A DNA stretch of 48,834 nt, from the NCBI RefSeq assembly GCF_902805515.1, contig NZ_CADCTE010000067.1, positions 1 to 48,834 on the forward strand, read 5' to 3'. The notes below the pieces were generated by a model that saw only the letters and a program-made list of their open reading frames with translations, had not been told where the DNA came from and searched no databases. The stretch is from an uncultured Arthrobacter sp. (GTDB lineage: Bacteria > Actinomycetota > Actinomycetes > Actinomycetales > Micrococcaceae). Of the stretch, positions 9,744-18,002 are shown piece by piece (the first letter of the stretch is position 1; each line of letters begins with the position of its first letter). Both the position numbers and the translations under genes were made by a program.

Positions 9744-10144
9744 CCGGCCGGGACGCCGGCGGAGATACCGGCGCCGAGGCGGCGTTCGCCCTCGCCGGCC
9801 GGCTCTTCGACGCGGCGCGCCACGGCGACGCCGCCACCCTGGTCCGCTACCTCGACGCCGGGGTTCCGCCGGACCTGACCAATTCGGCGGGGGACTCCCT
9901 GCTGATGCTCGCCTCCTACAACGGCCACCCGGCCATCGTGAGAGACCTCGTGGGGCGCGGAGCCGACGTCAACAAGGCCAATGACCGCGGCCAGACCCCG
10001 CTGGCCGGTGCGGTGTTCAAGGGCCACACCTCGACCGCCCAGCTGCTCTATGAGGCGGGGGCAGACCCCGACGCGGGCACCCCGAGTGCGCGCGACGCCG
10101 CGACGATGTTCGAGCGGACGGACCTGACAGAGCTGTTCGGCTGA
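9740..10144 (+). CDS. Ankyrin-repeat protein
   Basis: A 134-residue protein built of ankyrin repeats: segments such as GDSLLMLASYNGHPAIVRDL followed by VGRGADVNKANDRGQTPLAGAVFKGH show the repeat consensus (G-x-TPL-x-x-A). Roughly three repeats cover residues 25-130. Such small proteins serve as protein-protein interaction modules; the partner is unknown. The start is GTG inside the end of ygfZ (GTGA overlap), chosen because the frame has no other start before the first repeat and because the overlap is typical of coupled genes. No signal peptide is visible. Confidence 0.85.
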   Translation: MTGRDAGGDTGAEAAFALAGRLFDAARHGDAATLVRYLDAGVPPDLTNSAGDSLLMLASYNGHPAIVRDLVGRGADVNKANDRGQTPLAGAVFKGHTSTAQLLYEAGADPDAGTPSARDAATMFERTDLTELFG

Positions 10145-10166
10145 CCGCCGCGCCCGGGTCGGCAGC

Positions 10167-10880
10167 TCAGCCGAGGGCCACGCTGGTCTGCGTGCCGCCG
10201 TAGGCGAATCCGGCGCGGCGCGCGGCCCGCTGGGAGGCAGTGTTGTCGACGCGGGCGCGCCACTGTGGCACATATCCGGCGGCCATGGCTTCCTCGACGG
10301 CGACGGCGGCGATCCGGCCGGCCAGGCCCCGGCCGCGGTGCTGGGGGGCGGTCAGCACCCGAAGGTGGGCGAGGATTCCCGCCCACGGCTCGTAGCCCGC
10401 TCCCGCCAGCGGGGCCGGGTCCTCGGGGCTCCGGTCGTCGACGAGGATGAACCGGTGGTCGAGGCTGCCCAGCCCCGCCTCGGACACGTCGTCCGGCGGG
10501 CACATCCGCTCCAGCCCGTCGACGAACTCCTGGTCGCTCGACACCGCGGTGCTTCGAAGGGCCTCAAGGTTGGGCAGGGTGTCGCTGAAGTACAGCTGGG
10601 CCTCGCCCAGGGACCTGCCTCCGTGTTTCCGGCTCAGCTCCACCAGGGTGCTCTGCTGCCGCAGCTGGGCACCCGGAAGGCGACGGGCGGCCTCAACCGC
10701 CCACTCCGGGCCCACCAGCGCCTCCTTGCCAAAAAGGGTCACGAAGGTGAGCCGGCCCGAGGCCTCATCGACGCTCACGATCCGTTCGGCGGGATCACCG
10801 GCCAACGCCGCGTCCTCGAGCCGGAGCAGCCTCGACCAGGCCAGCTGGATGATGGCCGCCGTTCCCGGATCAAATTCCAT
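10167..10880 (-). CDS. GNAT family N-acetyltransferase
   Basis: A 237-residue protein. The C-terminal third is a GNAT acetyl-CoA-binding domain: LTAPQHRGRGLAGRIAAVAV is the pyrophosphate loop (Q/R-x-x-G-x-G/A), followed by ARVDNTASQRAARRAGF. The N-terminal half is less typical and may be a degenerate second GNAT-like domain. The substrate cannot be deduced. It is convergent with the ankyrin gene. The ATG follows TAGTTT by six bases (minus strand), another leaderless-type start. Confidence 0.85.
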   Translation of the reverse strand: MEFDPGTAAIIQLAWSRLLRLEDAALAGDPAERIVSVDEASGRLTFVTLFGKEALVGPEWAVEAARRLPGAQLRQQSTLVELSRKHGGRSLGEAQLYFSDTLPNLEALRSTAVSSDQEFVDGLERMCPPDDVSEAGLGSLDHRFILVDDRSPEDPAPLAGAGYEPWAGILAHLRVLTAPQHRGRGLAGRIAAVAVEEAMAAGYVPQWRARVDNTASQRAARRAGFAYGGTQTSVALG

Positions 10881-10942
10881 GACGGCAAACTAACACGGGC
10901 GGACGACGCCGCCGGCCCCCTGCGGCGCCGATGGGAGGAAGA

Positions 10943-11968
10943 TCACCCGAACAGGATGGCGGCCTCGTCGTAGCGGTGCTGCGGAACCCGCTTGAGCTTG
11001 CCGAGGGCGTCCTCGAACCCGACGTGGGCGATCTCGGTTCCGTGGAGGGAGACCATGGTGCCCCAGAGGCCGTCCGCCACGGAATCGACGGCGGCCATGC
11101 CCAGGCGGGTCGCGAGGACTCGGTCGAAGGAGGAGGGAACCCCGCCGCGCTGGATGTGCCCCAGGATCGTGGCCCGGGTCTCGATGCCGGTGCGGGCTTC
11201 GATCTCCGGTGCCAGCTGGTCGGCGATGCCGCCCAGGCGGGGGCGGCCGAAGGTATCGAGGCCGCGCTCCGAGTGGGGCTGTTCCATGTGGGAGGGCACG
11301 AAGCCTTCGGCAACCACGACCAGCGGCGCCCGGCCGCGTGCGTTGGCCTCGCTGACCCACCGGGCGATCTGTTCGATGCTTGTCTGCTGTTCGGGGATGA
11401 GGATGGCGTGGGCCCCGGAGGCCATGCCGGCGTGCAGGGCGATCCAGCCCACATGGCGGCCCATGACCTCGGCGATCATGCACCGGCTGTGGGATTCCCC
11501 GGTGGTGCGCAGCCGGTCGATGGCCTCGGTGGCGATCTGCACCGCGGTGTCAAAGCCGAACGTGTAGTCGGTGGCGTCGAGGTCGTTGTCGACGGTCTTG
11601 GGGACACCGACAATCTTGAGTCCGGCGTCGGTGAGGCGCTTGGCGGCGGCGAGCGTGCCCTCGCCGCCGATGGCGACCATGGCGTCGATGCCCAGGCGGT
11701 CCATCGTGGCCTTGATCGCGTCCGCCCCGCCCTTGCCGTCGAAGGGATTTGTGCGTGAGGTGCCCAGGATGGTGCCGCCCTGCTTGGAGATGCCCCGGAC
11801 GGCGTGGCGCTGCAGTTCCACGGCGTCCCCCTCGACGACGCCGCGCCAGCCGTCGCGGAAGCCGACGAACTCCTGGCCGTGTACCTTGATTCCCTTGAGG
11901 ACCGCCCCCCGGATCACAGCGTTCAGGCCGGGGCAGTCGCCGCCACTCGTGAGCATTCCGATTTTCAT
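10943..11968 (-). CDS. pfkA: 6-phosphofructokinase (ATP-type, group III)
   Basis: Phosphorylates fructose 6-phosphate in glycolysis. The 341-residue protein starts MKIGMLTSGGDCPGLNAVIR and has GGEGT at 101-105, PKTVDND at 123-129, and an IAEVMGRHVGW segment. Position 104 is Gly, the residue found in ATP-dependent enzymes (Asp in PPi-dependent ones), while position 124 is Lys as in the mixed-substrate group III of actinobacteria. ATP use is therefore inferred. The ATG at 11968 is preceded by CTGAAGGAAC; upstream in-frame sequence back to 12223 is unconserved. TAGAAT at 12033-12038 (minus strand) is a plausible -10. Confidence 0.93.
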   Translation of the reverse strand: MKIGMLTSGGDCPGLNAVIRGAVLKGIKVHGQEFVGFRDGWRGVVEGDAVELQRHAVRGISKQGGTILGTSRTNPFDGKGGADAIKATMDRLGIDAMVAIGGEGTLAAAKRLTDAGLKIVGVPKTVDNDLDATDYTFGFDTAVQIATEAIDRLRTTGESHSRCMIAEVMGRHVGWIALHAGMASGAHAILIPEQQTSIEQIARWVSEANARGRAPLVVVAEGFVPSHMEQPHSERGLDTFGRPRLGGIADQLAPEIEARTGIETRATILGHIQRGGVPSSFDRVLATRLGMAAVDSVADGLWGTMVSLHGTEIAHVGFEDALGKLKRVPQHRYDEAAILFG

Positions 11969-12108
11969 AGGGGTGTGTTCCTTCAGCTGGGTTGACGGTT
12001 CATCGCAGAGCGCGCCGTCGAGCTCAACTATGATTCTAGACACACGGGAACGGACACCGGCACTCTTCGGCTGTGGTGGGCCCGTAGTGTTGGGAAAGCG
12101 CCAGGGGC

Positions 12109-12144
12109 CGCGCGGCCGCACGCGCGGCCGCACGCGCGGCCGGG
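12109..12144. repeat. 12-bp tandem repeat, 3 copies
   Basis: Three adjoining copies of CGCGCGGCCGCA (the last with a changed 3' end) in the 227-bp gap between the divergent pfkA and elongase genes. The unit is nearly self-complementary and contains two GCGGCCGC sites. It may form hairpins or simply be slippage-prone GC-rich DNA. Confidence 0.85.
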
Positions 12145-12195
12145 CGAGGTCCGGCCCGGCGGTTTCAGCCCGAATTCGAGCCAAGGAGGACCCGC

Positions 12196-13062
12196 GTGCC
12201 CCGATCAGGGTTGCTCGCCGCACCGTCCAGGATGGTTGCCATCTCGCGGCCCGTGCTGTGGATCAACACGCTGGGCACCGGCGCGGTGGGCATGTGGCTC
12301 GCCGGCGAGCTGTGGGATCCGGGGGCGCTGGCGCTGCTGATCTGGCTGACCCTGCCCTTCAATCTGCTGATCTACGGCGTCAATGACATCTTCGACCAGG
12401 ACACCGATGCGCTGAACCCACGGAAGGGATCGCTCGAGGGTGCGCGCATCCGGGCCGCGGAGGTCCGCTCCATCTGGACCTGGGTGGCCGCCACGAACCT
12501 CCCGTTCCTCGCCTGGTTCCTGGCGACCCTGCCGTGGCCGGCCCTGGCCTGGATCGGCCTGTACGCGGCGGTGTTCATCGCCTATTCCGCCCCGCCGCTC
12601 CGCTTCAAGGCCCGCCCGTACCTCGATTCGCTCAGCAACGCCGCCTACGCCTTTCCCCTGGTCTTCGTCCCGCTCGCGCTCGGCGCCGCGCCCCTCTGGC
12701 CCGCCGCCGCCGGCCTGATGGCCTGGAGCGCCGCCAAGCACACCTTCGACGCCGTCCAGGACATCGAGGAGGACCGTGCGGCCGGGATTACGACGACGGC
12801 GGTGCGGCTGGGCCCGCGCGGCGTCGTCGGCTGGAGCGGGTTCTGGTGGGCACTCTCCACGGTCTGCTTCGCCCTGGTGAGCCTGCCCGTGGCCCTCGTG
12901 AGCGGCGGGATCGCCGGCTGGCTGCTCGTCTCGCTCCTGCGCTCGCCGTCTCCGGCAACCGGGCACCGGCTCTACCGGTACTCGATCGCCTTCCCGTACC
13001 TCGCGGGCACCGTGGCAGGGGTGCAGCTCACGGGGTCGCTGCTGCTGGGAATCTACCGATGA
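12196..13062 (+). CDS. UbiA-family prenyltransferase, probable lycopene elongase
   Basis: Integral-membrane prenyltransferase of 288 residues with about seven to nine helices. The first aspartate-rich motif is NDIFDQDTD at 63-71 and the second is DAVQDIEEDRAAG; they bind the Mg-diphosphate of the C5 donor. The CrtEb/LyeJ lycopene elongases add DMAPP to both ends of lycopene, which fits here because a CrtD-like desaturase follows with a 4-bp overlap and a CruF-like gene is next. Start is GTG at 12196 with AAGGAGG at ideal spacing. Whether it also hydrates the 1,2-bond, as the haloarchaeal LyeJ does, cannot be read from the sequence. Confidence 0.87.
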   Translation: MPRSGLLAAPSRMVAISRPVLWINTLGTGAVGMWLAGELWDPGALALLIWLTLPFNLLIYGVNDIFDQDTDALNPRKGSLEGARIRAAEVRSIWTWVAATNLPFLAWFLATLPWPALAWIGLYAAVFIAYSAPPLRFKARPYLDSLSNAAYAFPLVFVPLALGAAPLWPAAAGLMAWSAAKHTFDAVQDIEEDRAAGITTTAVRLGPRGVVGWSGFWWALSTVCFALVSLPVALVSGGIAGWLLVSLLRSPSPATGHRLYRYSIAFPYLAGTVAGVQLTGSLLLGIYR

Positions 13063-14492
13063 GCCGGATCGTCGTCGTGGGCGGAGGCATCGGATCCCTG
13101 GCTGCCGCAGCCCTCCTCGGCGCCGCCGGGCACGCGGTGACCGTGCTGGAGGGCGGGGACACCCTGGGCGGAAAGAGCCGGCGCGTCGAGGTTGCCGGGC
13201 AGCGCATGGACACCGGACCCTCCCTGTTCACCTTCCCGGGAGTCTGGGAAGAACTGCTCCGCCGTATCGACGCCCTCGCCGGCAGGACGCCCGGCAGCGC
13301 CGCCGGCACCGCCGGGCTCGAACTCGTTCGGCTCACCGAAGTGGGAACGTACTCCTTCCGGGGCGAGGCCTGCAGCCTTCCGGTGCCGCCCGGCCACCCC
13401 TGGCATGCCGCCTGGGAACGGTTCGCTGCGCTGCACGGGGGCCTCGGGCCGGAGGTCACCACGCTGCTGACCACCCCTCCGCTCGAACGCGCCGCGTATC
13501 CCGCGCTCACGCGGCTCGCGCGGCTCTACGGGGCCCGCCTCACCACCCGCAGCTATTTGGACAGCCTGCCCTGGCTCCCGGAGGGGCTCCGGGAGGTCAT
13601 CGCAATCCACACCCTGAACGCCGGGGTCAGTCCCACCCGGACGCCCGCGCTGTACGCGAGCATGCCTGCGGTCATGGCCCAGGACGGTGTGTGGGTTCCC
13701 CGGGGCGGGGTGTATGAGCTGGTGCTGGCGCTGGAGCGGCTGGCGGCGGACGCCGGGGTGGAGATCTCCACGGGGGAGCCGGTGGAGAGGATCCGGAGGG
13801 GCAGCGTGCGCACGGCCCGGGGGACCTACCCGGCGGACGCCGTCGTCGCCGGCGTCGATGCGCAGCGGGTGGCCGGGCTGCTTACCGGCCGGACGCCGCG
13901 GACGCCGCGGAGGCTTTCCTGCTCGGCCGTGGGACTGTACGCGGTGCTGGACCGGCCGCTGCCCGAGGGGACCCCCAGGCACAGCGTGATCCTGCCCGAT
14001 TCCCCGGGGGAGCTTTACGGCGCGCTGGAGGCCGGGGCGGAACCAGGGCAGACCATGGCCTTTGCGAACTACTATCCGGCGGGCGAGGTGTACCCGAATG
14101 CGGCCCCGACGCTTGCCCTGCTGCTGACCAGCCCGGCGAACGGCCGGGCCTACGCCCTGGACGACCGTTTCATCGCCGGGGAGGTCGACCGGGTCTCGCA
14201 GGCCCTCGGACTGCCGGAGCCGCTGGCCGGCTATCTGGGCGAACACGTCGTCCTCGACCCGGCGTATTTCAGCGAGGCCGGGTCGGCCGGCGGCGCGCTC
14301 TACGGGGCCGTCCACCCCGCGTGGCTCAGCGGGCCGTTCCACCTTCCGGCCCAGTGGAGCCCCCGCAGGCCCTGGCTGTGGCGGGTGGGTGCCTCGGTGC
14401 ATCCCGGCGGTGGGCTGCCGGCGGTCCTGGGCGGGGCGATGATGTCCTCGGAACGGCTGCTGCGCTCGCTTCCACGGCGCCGGCGGCCCTGA
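13059..14492 (+). CDS. CrtI/CrtD-family carotenoid desaturase
   Basis: FAD-dependent carotenoid oxidoreductase of 477 residues. The N-terminal Rossmann motif VVVGGGIGSLAAAALLG is followed by LGGKSRR and MDTGPSLFTFP; the C-terminal FAD-contact region is VGASVHPGGGLPAVLGGAM. The pattern resembles carotenoid 3,4-desaturases (CrtD) rather than the four-step phytoene desaturase, which is encoded separately at 46519. With the elongase upstream and the CruF-like gene downstream it would introduce the 3,4 double bonds of bacterioruberin. Substrate assignment is an inference from context. Translation is coupled to the elongase (ATGA overlap). Confidence 0.85.
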   Translation: MSRIVVVGGGIGSLAAAALLGAAGHAVTVLEGGDTLGGKSRRVEVAGQRMDTGPSLFTFPGVWEELLRRIDALAGRTPGSAAGTAGLELVRLTEVGTYSFRGEACSLPVPPGHPWHAAWERFAALHGGLGPEVTTLLTTPPLERAAYPALTRLARLYGARLTTRSYLDSLPWLPEGLREVIAIHTLNAGVSPTRTPALYASMPAVMAQDGVWVPRGGVYELVLALERLAADAGVEISTGEPVERIRRGSVRTARGTYPADAVVAGVDAQRVAGLLTGRTPRTPRRLSCSAVGLYAVLDRPLPEGTPRHSVILPDSPGELYGALEAGAEPGQTMAFANYYPAGEVYPNAAPTLALLLTSPANGRAYALDDRFIAGEVDRVSQALGLPEPLAGYLGEHVVLDPAYFSEAGSAGGALYGAVHPAWLSGPFHLPAQWSPRRPWLWRVGASVHPGGGLPAVLGGAMMSSERLLRSLPRRRRP

Positions 14493-14504
14493 CCGCCCCG
14501 CCGA

Positions 14505-15287
14505 TCAGGCGTGCCGGGCGGCCGGAGCAGGCGTGGGGACGGCGGCGAGCGCAATGCGGCGCCGCACCACGAAGGCGAGGAGTGCCGCCGCCAGCAGGGC
14601 GGGGAAAATCAGTGCGGAGAAGATCGAGACCCCGAGCCAGAAACTGAGCGAGAGCAGCAGGCTGTCAAGCAGCCCGGGTAGGACGGGGCGGCGGGTGAGG
14701 CGTCGTCCACCCAGCAGGGTCAGGAGCGCCGCGGCGCACAGCCCGGACAGCAGCCAGCCGGCGTAGTTGCTCAGCGGTACCCCGTAGTAGGGTCCGCCAT
14801 CGGCCCAGATCCAGAACCGCAGTGAGACAGCGCCCGGGTCAAGGACTCCGTCGACCAGGACCAGCAGCACCGCCGAGGCGGCGATGGTCCGCAGGACCGT
14901 CCACCGTCCCGCGAAGACCGCGACGGTTCCGATCACCAGCGGAACATAGGACAGCGGCAGCAGGAACGGCACCAGGCCGAAGGCCTTCGGCCCGAGGGGA
15001 TCGCCGTAGGAGAAGTCGCCGTAGGGGAAACCGGTGGCCACGCCGACGCCCTCGATCAGGTAGCCGAAGACCGACACCGCCGCCAGCGCGGCCGCGGCCC
15101 GGGCCGGCCCCAGCTGGCGGACCAGGGCGATGAACGCGGGAAGCGCGATGAGGAGGTTGAAGAAGTAGGAGGCGGTCTCGGCCCCCGGGGCGTCTGGGAA
15201 CCGGACGACGAAATACCCGGACACCAGCAGGAACAGGCAGGCGGCGAGCAGGGGCGGAAAGCGGCGGGTTCTGGCGGGGTGCGGCAC
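14505..15287 (-). CDS. cruF: CruF-like carotenoid hydratase (DUF422 family)
   Basis: Membrane protein of 260 residues with about seven helices, family Caroten_synth. Conserved segments are EGVGVATGFPYGDFSYGD, VDGVLDPGAVSLRFWIWADG and GGPYYGVPLSNYAGW. In haloarchaea the homologue hydrates bisanhydrobacterioruberin to bacterioruberin. I chose GTG at 15287: the longer frame starts at a GTG at 15362 that lies inside the hairpin terminator of rpmJ, and the first membrane helix begins only about ten residues after 15287. It is convergent with the CrtD-like gene with a 12-bp gap, so it is not in the same transcript, though the three genes form one functional locus. Confidence 0.82.
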   Translation of the reverse strand: MPHPARTRRFPPLLAACLFLLVSGYFVVRFPDAPGAETASYFFNLLIALPAFIALVRQLGPARAAAALAAVSVFGYLIEGVGVATGFPYGDFSYGDPLGPKAFGLVPFLLPLSYVPLVIGTVAVFAGRWTVLRTIAASAVLLVLVDGVLDPGAVSLRFWIWADGGPYYGVPLSNYAGWLLSGLCAAALLTLLGGRRLTRRPVLPGLLDSLLLSLSFWLGVSIFSALIFPALLAAALLAFVVRRRIALAAVPTPAPAARHA

Positions 15288-15350
15288 CTGCCCATCTTTG
15301 CAGGTCGGCCCGCCGTGGCGGCGCCGTTGCGTGGGCGTGCCATTAACGGC

Positions 15351-15383
15351 AACGGCCGGCACGCTGTGCGCGTGCCGGCCGTT
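15351..15383 (-). terminator. Hairpin downstream of rpmJ
   Basis: A perfect 14-bp inverted repeat, AACGGCCGGCACGC with its complement, around a TGTGC loop, 13 bp after the rpmJ stop. It has no T-tract, as is frequent in high-GC actinobacteria. Confidence 0.7.
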
Positions 15384-15395
15384 GAAGGTGCCTGA

Positions 15396-15518
15396 TCAGC
15401 CCTGGCGGGCCTTGATCCGGGGGTTCTTCTTATTGATGACCATGGTGCGTCCACGGCGGCGGACAATCTGGCCGCCGGGGATGGCCTTCAGGGCCCTGAG
15501 CGAATTGCGTACCTTCAT
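15396..15518 (-). CDS. rpmJ: Ribosomal protein bL36, cysteine-free form
   Basis: A 40-residue basic protein starting [20 protein letters not shown] and ending in [12 protein letters not shown]. It matches the alternative (C-minus) L36 paralogue, which lacks the zinc-binding Cys3-His set of the standard protein and typically replaces it during zinc starvation. No clear Zur box is visible upstream. The ATG has AGGGAG eight bases before it. It is flanked by DUF4193 upstream and a hairpin terminator downstream. Confidence 0.93.
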   Translation of the reverse strand: MKVRNSLRALKAIPGGQIVRRRGRTMVINKKNPRIKARQG

Positions 15519-15579
15519 GATGTACTCCCTGCTGCTGACTATGCGGATGGTATGGGGGGGCCGGGGTGCCGGGGCCGGC

Positions 15580-15885
15580 TCAGCTCTCGCACTCGGAGCA
15601 GTACATTGCTCCGTTGTGCTGGCGGGCCAGCTGGCTCCGGTGACGGACCAGGAAGCAGTTCATACAGGTGAACTCGTCGTCCTGCTGGGGGACGACCTGG
15701 ATCTGCAGTTCCTCGTGGGAGAGGTCCGCGCCCGGCAGCTCAAAGCCGTCAGCCAGGTCGCTTTCCTCAACGTCGATGACCGCCGTCTGCGAGTTGCCGC
15801 TGTGCTTGGCCTTGATCGCCTCGAGCGACTCGTTGACGGGCTGGTCCTCTTGGGCGACGCGTGGGGCGTCGTAATCGGTTGCCAT
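15580..15885 (-). CDS. DUF4193 zinc-ribbon protein
   Basis: A 101-residue acidic protein beginning [10 protein letters not shown]. It ends in a C4 zinc-ribbon-like region, [16 protein letters not shown] then MYCSECES, so two CxxC pairs about 22 residues apart. The family is restricted to actinobacteria and its function is unknown. The ATG at 15885 was chosen because the family starts MATDYDAPR and a GGAG lies upstream; the in-frame ATG at 15906 adds a lysine-rich leader that is probably untranslated. Confidence 0.88.
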   Translation of the reverse strand: MATDYDAPRVAQEDQPVNESLEAIKAKHSGNSQTAVIDVEESDLADGFELPGADLSHEELQIQVVPQQDDEFTCMNCFLVRHRSQLARQHNGAMYCSECES

Positions 15886-15960
15886 AAAGTGCTTCTTCTC
15901 CTTCACACGAGACCAGGATTGACCTAACTCGTGCTGTCGATAACAGGCCGAGGCCTGCGT

Positions 15961-16533
15961 CTATTCCCGGGCGGCGGCGGCACCGGAGGGCTCGAGGATA
16001 CGCTGGTAGAGCCGGTGGTCCTGCCACCGTCCGGCGATCCTGAGGTACGCCCGGGCTACTCCGATCTCCTCGAACCCCGCCCGGTCCAGGACCCGCTGGG
16101 AGGCGCTGTTGTGCGGCAGGGTCGCCGCCTGCAGGCGGTGCAGTCCGAGGACATCCTGCGCTGCCTCCACCGCGAAGGCGACGGCGGCCGAGCCGATCCC
16201 GCGCCCGGTCAACTCCGAATCCACCCAGTACCCCAGGTGACCGTTGAGGAAGGGGCCGCGCACGATTCCGGTGATGGTGACAGTCCCGACGACCTGCCCG
16301 TTCCGGCACAGGACCCACGGCACCTCCGAGCCGGCCTCGACGAGGGCGGCTTTCGCTCCGATGACCTCCCGCTGACCCGCGGGGGTGAAGAACCGGTCGG
16401 AGCGGGCGGGCTCCCAGGGCGCGAGGTGGTCCCGGTTGCGGCTGTACGCGGCGGCAAGGCGCTCGGCGTCCGAGCTGCGCAGCGGGGCCACCTCGACGCC
16501 GCCGGTCAGGCGGGCGGCCTCCGGAGGCCTCAC
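15961..16533 (-). CDS. GNAT acetyltransferase (RimJ/RimL type)
   Basis: A 190-residue acetyltransferase with the RimJ-like order: VEVAPLRSSDAERLAAAYSR, W-x-P region, GYWVDSELTGRGIGSAAVAF (acetyl-CoA loop), and LPHNSASQRVLDRAGFEEIG. Such enzymes acetylate protein N-termini or antibiotics; the substrate is unknown. I prefer the GTG at 16533, which overlaps the TetR stop by 4 bp (GTGA), over the ATG at 16581, which lies inside the TetR gene. It is therefore probably co-transcribed with the regulator. Confidence 0.85.
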   Translation of the reverse strand: MRPPEAARLTGGVEVAPLRSSDAERLAAAYSRNRDHLAPWEPARSDRFFTPAGQREVIGAKAALVEAGSEVPWVLCRNGQVVGTVTITGIVRGPFLNGHLGYWVDSELTGRGIGSAAVAFAVEAAQDVLGLHRLQAATLPHNSASQRVLDRAGFEEIGVARAYLRIAGRWQDHRLYQRILEPSGAAAARE

Positions 16534-17138
16534 GTGGCGGGAGCGGGCTGAAGTCCGAGGAGGGAGAGGCTGTTCTGCCACAGGGCATCGAGCTGGCCGG
16601 GATCGTTGAACAACTTGGCGAAGAGAACCATCCCTTCGATCTGCGCGACGATCGATTTGGCCGTGCCGCGGGGGTCGACTCCTGCGAATTCCCCGGCAGC
16701 GGCGCCCTCCCGGACAGCGGCCTCGATGAGGTCGATCTGTTCCTCGAAGATCTGCTGCAGCCGTTCCCGGACCGGATTATCCTGCGCACTGACCTCGAGG
16801 GCGAGGTTGCCGAAAAGGCACCCCGTGACCGAGCCTGTTCCCTTCAGCGCCGTCGTCTGTACCTCCGCCGTGGCGAGGAAGAGCTTCCGCAGGCGGTCGA
16901 GCGCGGGCTCCGAGGAGGTGAGGATGCCCGACCACTGGGCGCCCTGTTTGATCCAGTGCGCATTGATCACCTCGAGGGCGAGCGCCTGCTTGGACGGGAA
17001 AAAGTAGTAGAAGCTCCCCTTCGGTACGCCGGCAGCGGAGCAGATCTCGGCCACGCCGATCGAAGCATAGGCGCGCTGCTGGAAGAGCGCCGTGCTGGCC
17101 TCGAGGATTCTCTCGCGTGCGTCTGATTTTCGTCCCAT
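16530..17138 (-). CDS. TetR-family regulator (NemR/AcuR-like)
   Basis: A 202-residue repressor. The helix-turn-helix is at about 10-55 (RERILEASTALFQQRAYASI then VAEICSAAGVPKGSFYYFFP). The C-terminal ligand domain has GCLFGNLALEVS, a motif with a conserved cysteine seen in the NemR/AcuR-like branch that senses electrophiles. It is divergent from an SDR gene and very likely controls it and itself. ATG at 17138 lies exactly six bases after a perfect TATAAT (17145-17150, minus strand), so the transcript should be leaderless; the longer frame would place the start beyond its own promoter. Confidence 0.9.
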   Translation of the reverse strand: MGRKSDARERILEASTALFQQRAYASIGVAEICSAAGVPKGSFYYFFPSKQALALEVINAHWIKQGAQWSGILTSSEPALDRLRKLFLATAEVQTTALKGTGSVTGCLFGNLALEVSAQDNPVRERLQQIFEEQIDLIEAAVREGAAAGEFAGVDPRGTAKSIVAQIEGMVLFAKLFNDPGQLDALWQNSLSLLGLQPAPAT

Positions 17139-17144
17139 GTTGCA

Positions 17145-17191
17145 ATTATAAGACCAGTCGGCTATAACTGTGCAATCGGTAGTTGACCGAT
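17145..17191. promoter_or_regulatory. Divergent TetR/SDR promoter with operator-like palindromes
   Basis: TATAAT (minus strand, 17150-17145) serves the regulator; TATAAC (plus strand, 17163-17168) serves the SDR. Between and over them lie two operator candidates. One is AGACC-AGTC-GGCT (about 17150-17163), a degenerate form of the palindromic A-GACC-N4-GGT-C type known for NemR-like repressors. The other is ATCGGT-AGTTG-ACCGAT (17175-17191), a perfect 6-bp inverted repeat at the expected SDR transcription start. Confidence 0.65.
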
Positions 17192-17213
17192 CGTCTACAG
17201 GAAGCTGCACACT

Positions 17214-17921
17214 ATGGAATCTCGCAAAGTCGCCGTCGTCACCGGGGGATCACAGGGTATCGGAGAAGGGCTCGCCGCAGCCCTGCGCACCATCGGCTAT
17301 GCCGTCGTCGCAAACTCCCGGTCCATTGCCCCCGCCGACGAGCCCGACTTCGTCACCGTCGCCGGTGACATCTCGGATCCCGCCGTCGCGGAAAAGGTCG
17401 TCGCCACCGCAGTCGAGAAGTTTGGCCGCGTCGACACACTCGTGAACAACGCCGGCATCTTCGTCGGCAAGCCCTTCACCGAGTACACCAAGGAAGATTA
17501 CGACCGGGTGGTGCAGGTGAACCTCGGCGGGTTCTTCTATGTGACCCAGCAGGCGATTTCCCGGATGCTCGAGCAGGGCTCCGGACACGTCGTGAATGTG
17601 ACCACAACACTCGTCGAGTACGCGAACTCGGGCCTTCCCTCCGCCCTGGCCAACCTCACCAAGGGCGGCGTCTCCTCGGTCACCAAGTCGCTCGCCGTCG
17701 AATATGCGGGCCGCGGAATCCGCGTCAACGCCGTCTCCCCGGGGCACATCAAGACCCCCCTGCACGCGGGACACAGCCACGACGAGCTCGCGGGCCAGCA
17801 CCCGATCGGCCGGATGGGCACCGTCGAGGACATCGCCAAGGGCGTCCTCTACCTGGAGCAGGCACCGTTCGTCACCGGCGAGGTCCTCCACGTCGACGGC
17901 GGCCAGAGCGCCGGCAGCTAG
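17214..17921 (+). CDS. Short-chain dehydrogenase/reductase-like protein lacking the catalytic Tyr
   Basis: A 235-residue Rossmann-fold protein of the classical SDR length. It has VVTGGSQGIGEG (cofactor loop), D-I-S acidic turn, NNAGIF, and the C-terminal PGHIKTP and TGEVLHVDGGQS. The usual Y-x-x-x-K is altered: in ANLTKGG the lysine is kept but the residue four before it is alanine. The TTT segment fills the Ser region. This branch of SDRs may bind NAD(P) without classical catalysis, or use another acid. The gene is divergent from the TetR regulator and followed by a SnoaL-like gene. Confidence 0.88.
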   Translation: MESRKVAVVTGGSQGIGEGLAAALRTIGYAVVANSRSIAPADEPDFVTVAGDISDPAVAEKVVATAVEKFGRVDTLVNNAGIFVGKPFTEYTKEDYDRVVQVNLGGFFYVTQQAISRMLEQGSGHVVNVTTTLVEYANSGLPSALANLTKGGVSSVTKSLAVEYAGRGIRVNAVSPGHIKTPLHAGHSHDELAGQHPIGRMGTVEDIAKGVLYLEQAPFVTGEVLHVDGGQSAGS

Positions 17922-18002
17922 CTTTCCCGGAGCGGGCCGAACTCCCGCTCCTTCACCGACAGGGACACCGCAGGTGTCCGCACTTCAACTGAAGGACAAG
18001 AC

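Noticed and set aside
12534..14492. 652-codon frame that starts inside the elongase gene
   Set aside because: Only its 3' part is real (the CrtD-like gene from 13059); the 5' part is an out-of-frame reading of the elongase.
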